This document shows, one piece after another, positions 48,460 through 58,550 of a stretch of 64,000 bases of DNA. Position 1 is the stretch's first letter. Every line of letters starts with the position of its first letter. The notes beneath the pieces were generated by a model, which was given only the letters and a program-made list of their open reading frames with translations, searched no databases and was not told the origin of the DNA. The stretch is from contig NC_088302.1 of the NCBI RefSeq assembly GCF_032854445.1, positions 28,930,330-28,994,329 on the forward strand, written 5' to 3'. Made by a program: the position numbers and the translations under genes. Source of the DNA: Liolophura sinensis (Eukaryota; Mollusca; Polyplacophora; Chitonida; Chitonidae).

Positions 48460-48835
48460 AACAATGGTCTAACTACTAATTGTCTATGGGGGGAATGGTG
48501 TAACTACTAATTGTCTATGTTGTCTATGGGGGGGGGGGGGTGAATGGTCTAACTACTAATTGTCTAGGGGGGGGGGATGGTCTAACTACTAATTGTCTAG
48601 GAGAGGGGGGAATGGTCTAACTACTGACTGTCTATGGAGGAGAATGGTCTAACTACTAATTGTCTTTGGGCGGGAATGGTCTAACTACTAATTGTCTATA
48701 GGGGGAATGGTCTAACTACTAATAGTCTATAAAGGGGGAATGTTCTAACTACTAATTGTCTATAGGGGGGAATGGTCTAACTACTAATTGTCTAGGAGGA
48801 GGGGGGGGGGATGGTCTAACTACTAAGTGTCTATG
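48460..48835. repeat. G-run minisatellite, about 11-12 units of near 30 bp
   Basis: Units read AATGGTCTAACTACTAATTG TCTA followed by a G-rich run of variable length, from about four G to over ten. The unit core is well conserved, and length variation is almost all in the G run. Confidence 0.95.
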
Positions 48836-49600
48836 GCCAAAAAGAAATTCCCTCTGTTTGCGCATTTGAAATATTAGTATCACATTTAAAAGATACGTGA
48901 GGGACATTACAACAGTGTCTGACACATTGTGAGCTCTTCTTGCTTTTTATCTAATGAGAAAGTCACTTGTATTACGCAATAAACTGATTTATCAGGGGAG
49001 GATTCCGCCTTTATCGATCCAGAAAGAGTGCTATAGGGATAAACTAACAACTAATGTTTCTGTTGTCAGACACTCCCATCTAACAAGTTCTAAATACGAT
49101 CCTACGTAATCTGCACAAAGCTGTGCTACTTTGGTTTCGTTTCCACACCATTTATACGTCCGCATGGCTAATATGGCCCTACATTACTATTGTCGTCATG
49201 TTTATATTATTCATCGCCTTTTCTGCGCCGAGTTTTTCTGCGAACTATCGTAAGATATATTTATCATGGGGTTATTTCTGAAAAAAAAAATACTTGCGTG
49301 ACTCTGACTTATTTTAACTGATACATAAAAAGGACACATCACTTGAAGTCAGACGAGAGTAAATGCTTTCGAGTCACGAACAAACTGTTTTTGCAAAGAA
49401 CGTAGACGCCTTAAAATGAGAAATGGATTTCGAATGGATTGTGTCTTAAGCAGTCAATGTGCAGCCTGGAAAGAAAATAAAACGTCGTGTTTTATGTATT
49501 AATATAGTAACACTGCTAATATATGTGTAGACATTCTTTCAGATACTGTTGTAAGTTTATGCCGAAAATTACTTCATAATAACCGAAACAGAAACAATGT
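48836..49600. other. No gene recognised
   Basis: AT-rich unique sequence with no signal. Confidence 0.5.
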
Positions 49601-49604
49601 GATC

Positions 49605-49762
49605 GACGTGAGTTCAAGTCTAATTCGTGCTGGATTCCGTTCTGGTCGTACCCTCGACGTTGCGTCTGTCAACTATTGACATGAGTTTCTCCCGGTCTCT
49701 GCCCGGTTTCTCCCACCATTATGCTATCCCACCATTAAAACCAAGTCAAATAAGTAAATCTT
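49605..49762 (+). mobile_element. SINE family A, decayed
   Basis: GTGAGTTCAAGTCTAATTCG, GAGTTTCTCCCGGTCTCTGC, CCGGTTTCTCCCACCATTAT and CAAGTCAAATAAGTAAATC are recognisable. Part of the body between the CACCAT block and the tail is lost. Confidence 0.65.
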
Positions 49763-49884
49763 GTTTCAATCATTTGAATGTTCTTTAAGTGCACATCACA
49801 GGTTTCTTTCATTAGTCTCAAAATAGAGTTTAGGGGCAAAATCACATGTAGATAGTTCATCATTAGCAATTTACCTTAATGGGC

Positions 49885-49978
49885 GGAGGTTTACTTCGAG
49901 TAGTGCGGTATCAACCACTATAAACTTGACTGCTGTTGAAGTGAGTATTCTTGATTTGCTCAAATAAACAAATAAGTA
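49885..49978 (+). mobile_element. SINE tail remnant (D-like)
   Basis: CAACCACTATAAACTTGACT, GCTGTTGAAGTGAGTATTCT and a CAAATAAACAAATAAG end resemble the family D/A tail with many changes. Confidence 0.5.
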
Positions 49979-51960
49979 ACACGTATTATTTATGTAATAA
50001 CACAGTTATTTGATCCTACTAAATACAATATAAGAACCACCGTTCAAGTACAGTATAGAAGACGTATTTAGGCAAGCCCACAAGCCGACGAGAGGAGTGG
50101 AGGTAACTGCTTTTAACTCAACTGTAAAAAGAAATTCGTAAGGGATCTTATTTCTCGCTTTGTACCTCTGAAAACAACTAACATTCCGAGATTCTACAGC
50201 AGACGAAGTTACCATGGCGATGACTGTATGTGTTGTATCATGTAACGGCCTGGTCGGTTCAACAACACCACAGAAAGTGGAAAATGTTGACTTACTTACA
50301 AGACTTTGTACGACGTGGAGCTTTCACTAAATTTTTTTTCTGTGGAAATCTTGTTTTTAGTGACAAGGATTGCGTGAACGTGTTGATAACCGACACGTAG
50401 CATTGATCATCACATATGGTATAGATAACTTCTAGTCTCCACTCAATCTCACGAGCTTCTCAACACTGGAAACAATCATATGTTATGGCTGAGCCATTAG
50501 CCACAATGTAGAGCGGAGTGTCATAACCCGATGCCGACAGCACACACAAAGCAAGAGAAACAGCATAAGCGAGTCAAAAACGGCCGTCCACAGGGGAACA
50601 TTTATTCCGCTCGGTGGTCAATCAAAGATTCCCAGCCAGCATTTCTCAGTGAAAAGAACACAAGGATCAAAGATGAGAAGGTCAAAAGTGATGGATTATA
50701 AAAGACGCCTTTTTTACTTTCATGAACTCGATAAATCAGCTTTAACCCACAACATGCAACATAAATCAATACAGCGACCTTTCGGGCTTGGCGTATAGGT
50801 ACAGTATAAGCGAGATGTGCAGTTGGCATAAATAGATGATGGAGGCTGTGACCTCGGTAGCGTGGTACTCGAAAAGTTTTGAAGACCCTCCGAGAGACCT
50901 TGAGGACACTTTTTACTAACTGAAAAAGAAGGCGAAACGGTGCCCCCGAGGGGTGACCACAGGGCTGTCACCTTTCTGATAATGAATTAGCTCGCTACTA
51001 TTTGTTACAGATATAACCAGTGTCGTTACTGTCACAAAATCCCATATATCGTTGTGTGACGATCAATAATTGTCGCCAACACAAAGTTGTTAAACGGAAA
51101 TTGAGTTCATTACTTCCCCTTTGATTTATCAATTCCAGGTCATGTGTACAGCTTTCCGGGTCCTCATCACCATGGTAGCCGACAAGCAGGTTATTTCCAA
51201 TTATACGTTTGCAAGAAAGAGGAAATAACCCGAGCGAGTAAAGACAGCCTGATGGTTGCACATGTGCTTGACCCATGTGTAAAGTGTGATGTAAACGACT
51301 AGTAATTATCACATGAAAATGTATTACCTCAAAGAGTGCTGTAATAAACAACAATCAATCAATCAATCACTGGTAAATTTAAGTGCACCTGAGAAACGTA
51401 TCGACAAGAAGGCACCGTTAGAGCTGAAAGCGATTGTCTTCGTGGAAAGATCAATGGCGTTCAATGCTTTCAGTCGTTTCGCTTCTTTTCCAAGCAACAT
51501 CGATTTGCAATTTACCTTAATGTTATGAAGATTTATATGTGAAGGAATGAAAAGAAAACAAGTCCACGAAGGAAACAATGATCAAAGACCGACGAGAAGT
51601 TTCTTTTTCATATATTTTGGTCTAACACTTAGGTTACATCGATTTGCCAAAAGGCGTAAGGTTCTACAAAAATCCCTGCATACAATACAGAGAAACCATT
51701 TAAATGAGAAGTTCATAACCTGTTTGGTAGATACACACGACTTATGCAGGATGTACCTGGTTAATATCAACAAATCAACTCTTCCTGGAAGTGTGTTGGC
51801 AAATTAATGGCTTCCACCTTGAGAGAACCAACTCTTGACCAGTGAGCTTACAAGTACGAATCCAAATCCTGCTGATTCACTTTTGCTGCCACAACAGAAA
51901 CGAAAACTCAGGATTTCTACTGATCTGTTCTTGTGATGCACAGCACAAACACAAGTACAA
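49979..51960. other. No gene recognised
   Basis: Unique sequence between the SINE remnant and the LTR element. It includes a short ATCAATCAATCAATCA run at about 51351. Several 60-118 codon frames overlap on both strands without motifs. Confidence 0.45.
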
Positions 51961-51964
51961 CCAC
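51961..51964. repeat. Target site duplication, left copy (CCAC)
   Basis: CCAC precedes the left LTR and is repeated after the right LTR. A fifth matching base (A) is ambiguous because the LTR itself ends in A. Confidence 0.85.
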
Positions 51965-52980
51965 TGTTACGGTATTGAAAACGGCAACAGAAAACAGACT
52001 CAGTGACTCAATATTACAATGTAAACAATGCTTTATATATAAAATGAGACGTACAGTTTTACAGACAGTTCAACAACAACAACAACATACACATCAGTAT
52101 TACCGGTCTTTACAAGTTTCCAGTTCACCTTTGCATCCCAAGGAATGTATTCCAGGAAATCCAACGTAAAGACCATGGGATAAACACACAATTCACACAA
52201 GTCACAAATTGTCCTAGACAGGTACTTCGCCAGGTTAGCGAACACGAACACAGTACACAGGTTACACAGAACTGGAACAGTCAAGCCTTTGAATGACGTC
52301 ACACCCGCAGAGCACAACACAGGGTAAATACAGGCATGGAGGTATAATCCACTTCAGATCAGTCACAGCTCCCGCAGAAGCTCACAAACGAGCCGTTCAG
52401 AGACGTAGAGTAATGTCACCTTGTGGCAGAACGAACGTCCTTTGCAAAACTGAAAACTTCAGTTTAGAGTCCTTGACAACCTTGTCGGTCAGGTGAGGTC
52501 AGCGTGTTAAACAAATTACACAGTCCACACTGTATAATCATAATAAAGATCCGAACACCAATAAACGTGACTTCCGCAGAAATTCACATAAATCAGACAT
52601 CAGTACTACTGTGGTACACAAACGGTGCCGGCATAAAAAATCTGTCCTCCCAAATGAATCTGGCATCACCAGCTCATATAAATATAATGGACTCGATACG
52701 AGAGCGTCGCACACTCCCCTGGCTCCCAGTGGATGCAGCAAAAATCCCTCCAGTCTGCACAGAAAACACGGCTTATATACGTGCCAGGTGGATTCAACTA
52801 TTCTTAGACACAGAATTAACAGCCAATGAACATCCAGTTAAATAAACAGAGCATTGAACAAGGTGCTTTCGGCCAGGTCCGCACTGTACATATATAACAG
52901 GGCCTGTTATGCTTATAACATATAACACAAAGGTCCGCAGACTAACAGTACATGAAGACGTTAAATAGTCATACATAACA
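51965..52980 (-). repeat. 3' LTR
   Basis: It starts TGTTAC and ends CATAACA on the plus strand, so it has 5-bp inverted ends (TGTTA/TAACA). I saw two differences from the other LTR: A52478 against G57579, and T52910 against C58011. Small open frames inside the LTR appear identically in both copies and are not genes. Confidence 0.95.
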
Positions 52981-52992
52981 CCCCCACCCTTC
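52981..52992 (-). other. Polypurine tract
   Basis: On the minus strand GAAGGGTGGGGG directly abuts the TGTTATG end of the 3' LTR, the standard position for priming plus-strand DNA synthesis. Confidence 0.85.
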
Positions 52993-53094
52993 AGGGAAAG
53001 AAAGTTTTGCATAAAACTTTCTTTAACATATTCATAATCATGAATAATAATAACGTTTACCACAGTCTATAAAGACAAAGCTGCAGAAAACCAA

Positions 53095-56000
53095 CTAGAC
53101 ACGTGACAAACAATCAGCAATCACATTATCTTTCCCTTTTACGTGTCTAATCTCTAGATTAAATTCTTGCAAAAGCAAACTCCACCGTAACAATCTTCGG
53201 TTTTTACCTTTTAGTTTGTGCAAGAAGGTCAAGGGATTGTGATCTGTATACACAACAATGGGGTAACTTGACGAAGTCACATATACTTCAAAATGCTGTA
53301 ATGCTAGAATCAAGGACAGACACTCCTTTTCTATTGTCGAATAATTTCTCTGGCACTTGTCAAATTTGCGAGAAAAAAAACATACAGGGTGATCAACGTG
53401 ATCTGTTTCATTTTCTTGTAACAAAACTGCCCCAGCAGATATATCACTAGCATCAACAGCTAGCTTAAATGGTAAAATAAAATCAGGTGCTACAAGTATG
53501 GGGCCAGTGCTTAGCATGGCCTTTAATCTATCAAAAGATCTCTGACACTCAATGGACCACAAGAATTTAGCACCTTTCTTTAACAGCTGAGTTAATGGCT
53601 CACTAACAAATGAAAAGTTCCTACAGAACTTACGATAATAACCTGCCATGCCCAAGAAACGCTTTAACTCTCTCTTACAACTTGGCACTGGAAAACAAGA
53701 GATAGCAACTCCACTAGGATGTACAATATTGAGATCAGTGCTATCTCTGTCTACATATGGCTTTAACATGTTAATGTGACAAAGTTGTCTAGATTTGCGC
53801 CGATCAGGAGTGAAAATAACATAATTAAGATCACTTAGCCTCTTGTCTACTACATAAGGTCCAAAATAAGGAGCCTCAAGTGGCTTACCACTAACTGGAA
53901 GTAAGGCCAATACCTTCTGACCAACTTCAAATCTGCGTCTTACTGTCTCTTTGTCATACTTAGTTTTCATACTCTTCTGAGAAGCTGTAAGATTCTCTCT
54001 GGCTAACTCACATACTCTGTTGAGCTTAGTACGAAAACTTGACACATACTGTAATAGGTTAACATTGTCACTATCACCAGACACAAACTTTTCCTTGAAC
54101 AACTGTAGTGGACCACGCACAGTATGGCCAAACACAAGCTCAAATGGACTAAATCTAAGTGACTCTTGTACAGACTCTCTTACAGCAAACATTAACAAAG
54201 GTACACCCTCGTCCGAATCTTTCCCTGTCTCAAAGCAGTAAGTTCTTATCATACTTTTCAGTGTCTGATGGAATCTCTCTAGTGCTCCTTGACTTTGTGG
54301 GTGATAAGCTGAGGACTTATACTGGCTAATACCTAGCTCATGCATAACTTGTTGGAACACACCAGACATGAAATTTGAACCTTGGTCTGACTGTACTGAC
54401 TTAGGCAGACCAAACATGGTGAAAAACTTAACTAAAGCCTTAATTACAGTCTTGGCAGTAATATTCCTTAGTGGAATTGCCTCAGGGAAACGAGTTGAAG
54501 TACACATTATGGTTAACATATACTGATTTCCAGACTTTGTCTTAGGTAGCGGACCAACACAATCTATTAAGATTCTACTGAATGGCTCACCAATTGCAGG
54601 AATAGGCCTCAAGGCTGCCTTGGGGATTGTCTGGTTAGGTTTCCCCACTAACTGACATGCATGACAAGACCTGCAAAATTCAGTAACGTCTTTCCTTATT
54701 CCTGGCCAATAAAAATGACTGAGAATCTTATGATAGGTCTTATTAACACCTAAATGACCTGCTAACGGCGTTTCATGCGCTATGGTCAGTATGTCTTTAC
54801 GATAAGACTTGGGCACAACTACCTGATTCTTAATTGCCCATTCATCCTCCAACGAAACATCGGGAGGCCTCCACTGCCGCATCAATATGCCAGACTTGAC
54901 ATAGTAGTAGCATGGGTCAGGTAAAGATTCACCATCTTTAGCTGCATCATTAAACAAGCAAGAAATACTTGGATCATTGTGTTGTTCAGCAATCAACTCA
55001 GTCCTACAAAATGGCTGATCACCACTAACAAAATTAGTATCTACTTCCTGCTGGCTGTCTACTTTGGAAGAATCTCCATCCAACATGTTGTTGAGAAAAG
55101 TCTCACTCAAATCAACAGTACTACCCTGGTCTGTACTGACTTTTCTAGACATAGCTCTTGTAACAACACAGGACGGATATAAACCCGCTATCTCGCTTTC
55201 AACTGGCTCTGTGACTAAATTCAGAGAAGGCTTATCAACCATTAAGGGATCAACAGTAACTTTATCATGTGCTAAGTCATTTCCCAACAACAAATGAATA
55301 CCCTCAAAAGGTAATGAAGGCTTAATGCCTACCCTGAAAGGTCCAGATATCAAATCTGATGACAAATAAATATCATGAAGGGGAACACTGACAAAGTCAC
55401 TAGACTCTACACCTCTAATAAGGGCACGAACCCCAGAGTATGACTCTTCAGAAAAGGGCAGAGTATTCATCAACAACAGAGACTGAGATGCCCCAGTATC
55501 CCTTAATATCTTTATAGGGGTAGCACAAGATATGTCGCTTCTGAGCGACACTGAACCAGAATTGATAAACGGAGCAAAGCTATCCATAGAGCATTTGGGA
55601 ATCTTATCCAACCCCGTATCAGCTAACTCAGATCTGCTTTTAACTGCTGATGTAACTTCCGGCAATGTTTTGTGCATTGCAACACAAAGACCTGTGGGCT
55701 TAGACTCATTCTGAGCTTCCCGTATCCTTTTCAACTTGTAACATTCACTCATCACGTGACCTACCCGCTTGCAAAAATTACAAGTGACCCTATTTCGAGG
55801 ACTACCATTCCAATCTGAACTACGTGAACCATGAGCTGTAGAACCATTGGAGCCTGGTGTAGAACTCTTCTGTATAGAGCTACCTCTACCTGTTGCATGT
55901 GACTGGGTATTTCTACGTGTAAATGAATTAAATGGCTTACCCGTGTATGTAACCTTATGTGTCAAGGAATAATCATCAGCTAAACTAGCCGCCTCTTCAA

Positions 56001-56949
56001 GTGTACTCGCCTTCTGCTCATCAACGAACACCTTTACATCATTATGAATACAACGCTTGAACTCTTCTACCAGCACAAGCTGACGCAAACTTTCAAAATC
56101 CCTGCCTATTTTCTTGGCTGTGCACCAGCGATCAAACAACTGCTCCTTAGCTCGACCAAACTCAACGTATGTCTGATCTCTACCTTTTTCACAGTTACGA
56201 AACTTCTGGCGGTAAGCTTCAGGCACCAATTCATAACCCTTCAAAATTACCTCTTTCACATAGTTATAATTGGAAGCAGTCTCTACACTTAACTGAGTGT
56301 AAATTTCCCTGGCCTTTCCAATTAGCACACTCTGTAATAACATAGTCCAGAACTCTTTAGGCCACTTCAAACTATTTGCAATTTTCTCAAAATGCAGAAA
56401 ATACTTATCCACCTCTTTTTCCTGAAAGGATGGAACTAACCGAATGTATTTGGTCACATCAAATCCTGAATCCTGTCTACCGGAAGGACCCGGTTTCTCA
56501 CCTCTCTCAACCTCTAACTTTTTCATTTGGAACTCCAATTCTCTTTCCCTCTCTCTTTCTTGCATTTCTCTCTCCTCTCTCTCTCTCTGCATTTTCAACT
56601 TTTCTAACTCTATCTCATGTTCCCTCTCTTTTTCTTGCCTCTCTCTCTCATGTTCCCTCTCTTTCTCTCTTTCCTCTTTCTCCAGTCTCAACTTTAACTC
56701 AAACTGCTTAAACTTAAGCTCGGCATCAGACTGACCCTCGAACTCATAATCAGATAATGCAGAACTATCAAACTTCCCTATCTCCACTAAATGTTTCAAC
56801 AAAGTATGCTGCATATCTCTTTTCCTCCATGAAGACTTTATGGACAAACCTAAAAATGTCCCTAACTTAACCAAGTCTTCCTTCTTTAAACTCTCAAAAA
56901 CATCCTGATCGGGCGCATTAACAAACTGTTTAGGATCAAAATCTCCCAT
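53095..56949 (-). CDS. Retrotransposon Gag-protease-integrase-RNase H polyprotein, RT core deleted
   Basis: One frame of 1284 residues starts at an ATG with A at -3 and G at +4. Residues about 20-60 resemble a SAP-like N-terminus. Residues 78-150 are a very charged Glu/Arg coiled coil, and about 160-320 a SCAN/capsid-like region. A CCHC knuckle (CNFCKRVGHVMSEC) is at 390-403. The protease motif DTGAS starts at 484. The integrase zinc finger begins near His725, and its triad is D796, D855 and E891, with 35 residues between the last two. A GPY-like segment lies near 1040. At about 1084 the frame jumps straight into the region that normally follows the RT thumb (LKRFLGMAGYYRKF). RNase H comes next, from D1166 to the C-terminus. 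Gag and Pol need no frameshift. Confidence 0.95.
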   Translation of the reverse strand: MGDFDPKQFVNAPDQDVFESLKKEDLVKLGTFLGLSIKSSWRKRDMQHTLLKHLVEIGKFDSSALSDYEFEGQSDAELKFKQFELKLRLEKEEREKEREHERERQEKEREHEIELEKLKMQREREEREMQERERERELEFQMKKLEVERGEKPGPSGRQDSGFDVTKYIRLVPSFQEKEVDKYFLHFEKIANSLKWPKEFWTMLLQSVLIGKAREIYTQLSVETASNYNYVKEVILKGYELVPEAYRQKFRNCEKGRDQTYVEFGRAKEQLFDRWCTAKKIGRDFESLRQLVLVEEFKRCIHNDVKVFVDEQKASTLEEAASLADDYSLTHKVTYTGKPFNSFTRRNTQSHATGRGSSIQKSSTPGSNGSTAHGSRSSDWNGSPRNRVTCNFCKRVGHVMSECYKLKRIREAQNESKPTGLCVAMHKTLPEVTSAVKSRSELADTGLDKIPKCSMDSFAPFINSGSVSLRSDISCATPIKILRDTGASQSLLLMNTLPFSEESYSGVRALIRGVESSDFVSVPLHDIYLSSDLISGPFRVGIKPSLPFEGIHLLLGNDLAHDKVTVDPLMVDKPSLNLVTEPVESEIAGLYPSCVVTRAMSRKVSTDQGSTVDLSETFLNNMLDGDSSKVDSQQEVDTNFVSGDQPFCRTELIAEQHNDPSISCLFNDAAKDGESLPDPCYYYVKSGILMRQWRPPDVSLEDEWAIKNQVVVPKSYRKDILTIAHETPLAGHLGVNKTYHKILSHFYWPGIRKDVTEFCRSCHACQLVGKPNQTIPKAALRPIPAIGEPFSRILIDCVGPLPKTKSGNQYMLTIMCTSTRFPEAIPLRNITAKTVIKALVKFFTMFGLPKSVQSDQGSNFMSGVFQQVMHELGISQYKSSAYHPQSQGALERFHQTLKSMIRTYCFETGKDSDEGVPLLMFAVRESVQESLRFSPFELVFGHTVRGPLQLFKEKFVSGDSDNVNLLQYVSSFRTKLNRVCELARENLTASQKSMKTKYDKETVRRRFEVGQKVLALLPVSGKPLEAPYFGPYVVDKRLSDLNYVIFTPDRRKSRQLCHINMLKPYVDRDSTDLNIVHPSGVAISCFPVPSCKRELKRFLGMAGYYRKFCRNFSFVSEPLTQLLKKGAKFLWSIECQRSFDRLKAMLSTGPILVAPDFILPFKLAVDASDISAGAVLLQENETDHVDHPVCFFSRKFDKCQRNYSTIEKECLSLILALQHFEVYVTSSSYPIVVYTDHNPLTFLHKLKGKNRRLLRWSLLLQEFNLEIRHVKGKDNVIADCLSRV

Positions 56950-57042
56950 TGTAAATATTTAGCCACTGAATCATTCACCGTTAAAATTAAGCAATCGCTT
57001 CTCACTTGTGTTTAACTTCAAATAAAAAAGGGAAACAATCAG

Positions 57043-57060
57043 TTCCCGGACAAGCCCCCA
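57043..57060 (-). other. Primer binding site, tRNA-Pro type
   Basis: Minus strand TGGGGGCTTGTCCGGGAA starts five bases after the 5' LTR. It matches the tRNA-Pro-complementary site known from murine leukaemia virus apart from one internal base and the last base, so proline tRNA is the likely primer. Confidence 0.8.
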
Positions 57061-57065
57061 ATTTC

Positions 57066-58081
57066 TGTTACGGTATTGAAAACGGCAACAGAAAACAGAC
57101 TCAGTGACTCAATATTACAATGTAAACAATGCTTTATATATAAAATGAGACGTACAGTTTTACAGACAGTTCAACAACAACAACAACATACACATCAGTA
57201 TTACCGGTCTTTACAAGTTTCCAGTTCACCTTTGCATCCCAAGGAATGTATTCCAGGAAATCCAACGTAAAGACCATGGGATAAACACACAATTCACACA
57301 AGTCACAAATTGTCCTAGACAGGTACTTCGCCAGGTTAGCGAACACGAACACAGTACACAGGTTACACAGAACTGGAACAGTCAAGCCTTTGAATGACGT
57401 CACACCCGCAGAGCACAACACAGGGTAAATACAGGCATGGAGGTATAATCCACTTCAGATCAGTCACAGCTCCCGCAGAAGCTCACAAACGAGCCGTTCA
57501 GAGACGTAGAGTAATGTCACCTTGTGGCAGAACGAACGTCCTTTGCAAAACTGAAAACTTCAGTTTAGAGTCCTTGACGACCTTGTCGGTCAGGTGAGGT
57601 CAGCGTGTTAAACAAATTACACAGTCCACACTGTATAATCATAATAAAGATCCGAACACCAATAAACGTGACTTCCGCAGAAATTCACATAAATCAGACA
57701 TCAGTACTACTGTGGTACACAAACGGTGCCGGCATAAAAAATCTGTCCTCCCAAATGAATCTGGCATCACCAGCTCATATAAATATAATGGACTCGATAC
57801 GAGAGCGTCGCACACTCCCCTGGCTCCCAGTGGATGCAGCAAAAATCCCTCCAGTCTGCACAGAAAACACGGCTTATATACGTGCCAGGTGGATTCAACT
57901 ATTCTTAGACACAGAATTAACAGCCAATGAACATCCAGTTAAATAAACAGAGCATTGAACAAGGTGCTTTCGGCCAGGTCCGCACTGTACATATATAACA
58001 GGGCCTGTTACGCTTATAACATATAACACAAAGGTCCGCAGACTAACAGTACATGAAGACGTTAAATAGTCATACATAACA
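57066..58081 (-). repeat. 5' LTR
   Basis: Same length as the 3' LTR (1016 bp), and aligns with it at a constant offset of 5101 bases with no indel. It should hold the promoter and polyadenylation signals. A TTTTATATATAAAGC stretch at about 57132-57146 (minus strand) is TATA-like but lies unusually near the 3' end, so I do not assign it. Confidence 0.95.
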
Positions 58082-58085
58082 CCAC
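58082..58085. repeat. Target site duplication, right copy (CCAC)
   Basis: Matches CCAC at 51961-51964 and defines the insertion site. Confidence 0.85.
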
Positions 58086-58259
58086 GTTTGATCCATGTAT
58101 GACGTAAACAAACGAACTAGTTGTGTACGTTGACTTTTAGTCTGGTTCCCTGGCGTATTCTGCGTATCTGGCATGTGACTGAAGTGATTAGCGCCATCTG
58201 ACGTCAGGAACAGGGAACCAGCCATGTGGTTCTCAACTCTTCAGTGTTTACTGGTAATG

Positions 58260-58550
58260 TACCGGTCCCGATAGCACAGTTGGTAGAGCGCCCGCTTTGG
58301 GAGCGGTAGATCCAGGATCAATCCTGGGTTGAGTCACACCTAAGACCTTAAAAGGGTTGTGAAAAGGACAGTGCCACGACTGGTTGACCCGTATCAGTAT
58401 AATGGCTCTTGCGGGGCGGCTCAGTGTAGCAGCACTTGATAAAAGAGCGGTGGAAAGCTGTCCTGCAACAAGAGGGCACATTAAAAGCACTTTAAGGATT
58501 CCTACGTCGTCACATGGCTGAAAAATTGTTAAACTCCAAGCACTCTATAG
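58260..58550 (+). mobile_element. SINE family B, forward
   Basis: The tRNA-like head GGTCCCGATAGCACAGTTGG then TAGAGCGCCCGCTTTGGGAG has a B-box-like GGATCAATCCTGG. The body has CACCTAAGACCTTAAAAGGG and GGTTGACCCGTATCAGTATA, and the tail ATGGCTGAAAAATTGTTAAA then CTCCAAGCACTC. The head resembles a proline-type tRNA but the acceptor stem is not complementary, so it is not a functional tRNA gene. Promoter boxes look intact. Confidence 0.85.

Larger units (their letters stand above)
51961..58085 (-). mobile_element. Gmr1-like LTR retrotransposon lacking the RT core
   Basis: Two direct LTRs of 1016 bp (51965-52980 and 57066-58081) are flanked by the 4-bp duplication CCAC. The element reads on the minus strand. 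It runs 5' LTR, PBS, one Gag-Pol frame of 1284 codons, polypurine tract, 3' LTR. Integrase lies ahead of RNase H, the order known from the Gmr1 group of Ty3/Gypsy elements and the reverse of ordinary Gypsy. The seven-block core of reverse transcriptase, with its YxDD box, is missing, while the frame remains open. The near-identity of the LTRs argues for recent insertion, so the missing enzyme was probably supplied in trans. Confidence 0.93.

Noticed and set aside
52504-52845. A 113-codon gene in the left LTR (repeated at 57605-57946)
   Set aside because: It is identical in both LTRs, antisense to the element and without a domain. It is LTR sequence.
57132-57146. TATATATAA as the LTR promoter
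   Set aside because: In element orientation it lies only about 70-80 bp from the end of the 5' LTR, leaving little room for R and U5. I could not support it.
58260-58335. A tRNA gene of proline type
   Set aside because: The acceptor stem does not pair, and the sequence continues into a SINE body that is shared with the copy at 45.1-45.4 kb.
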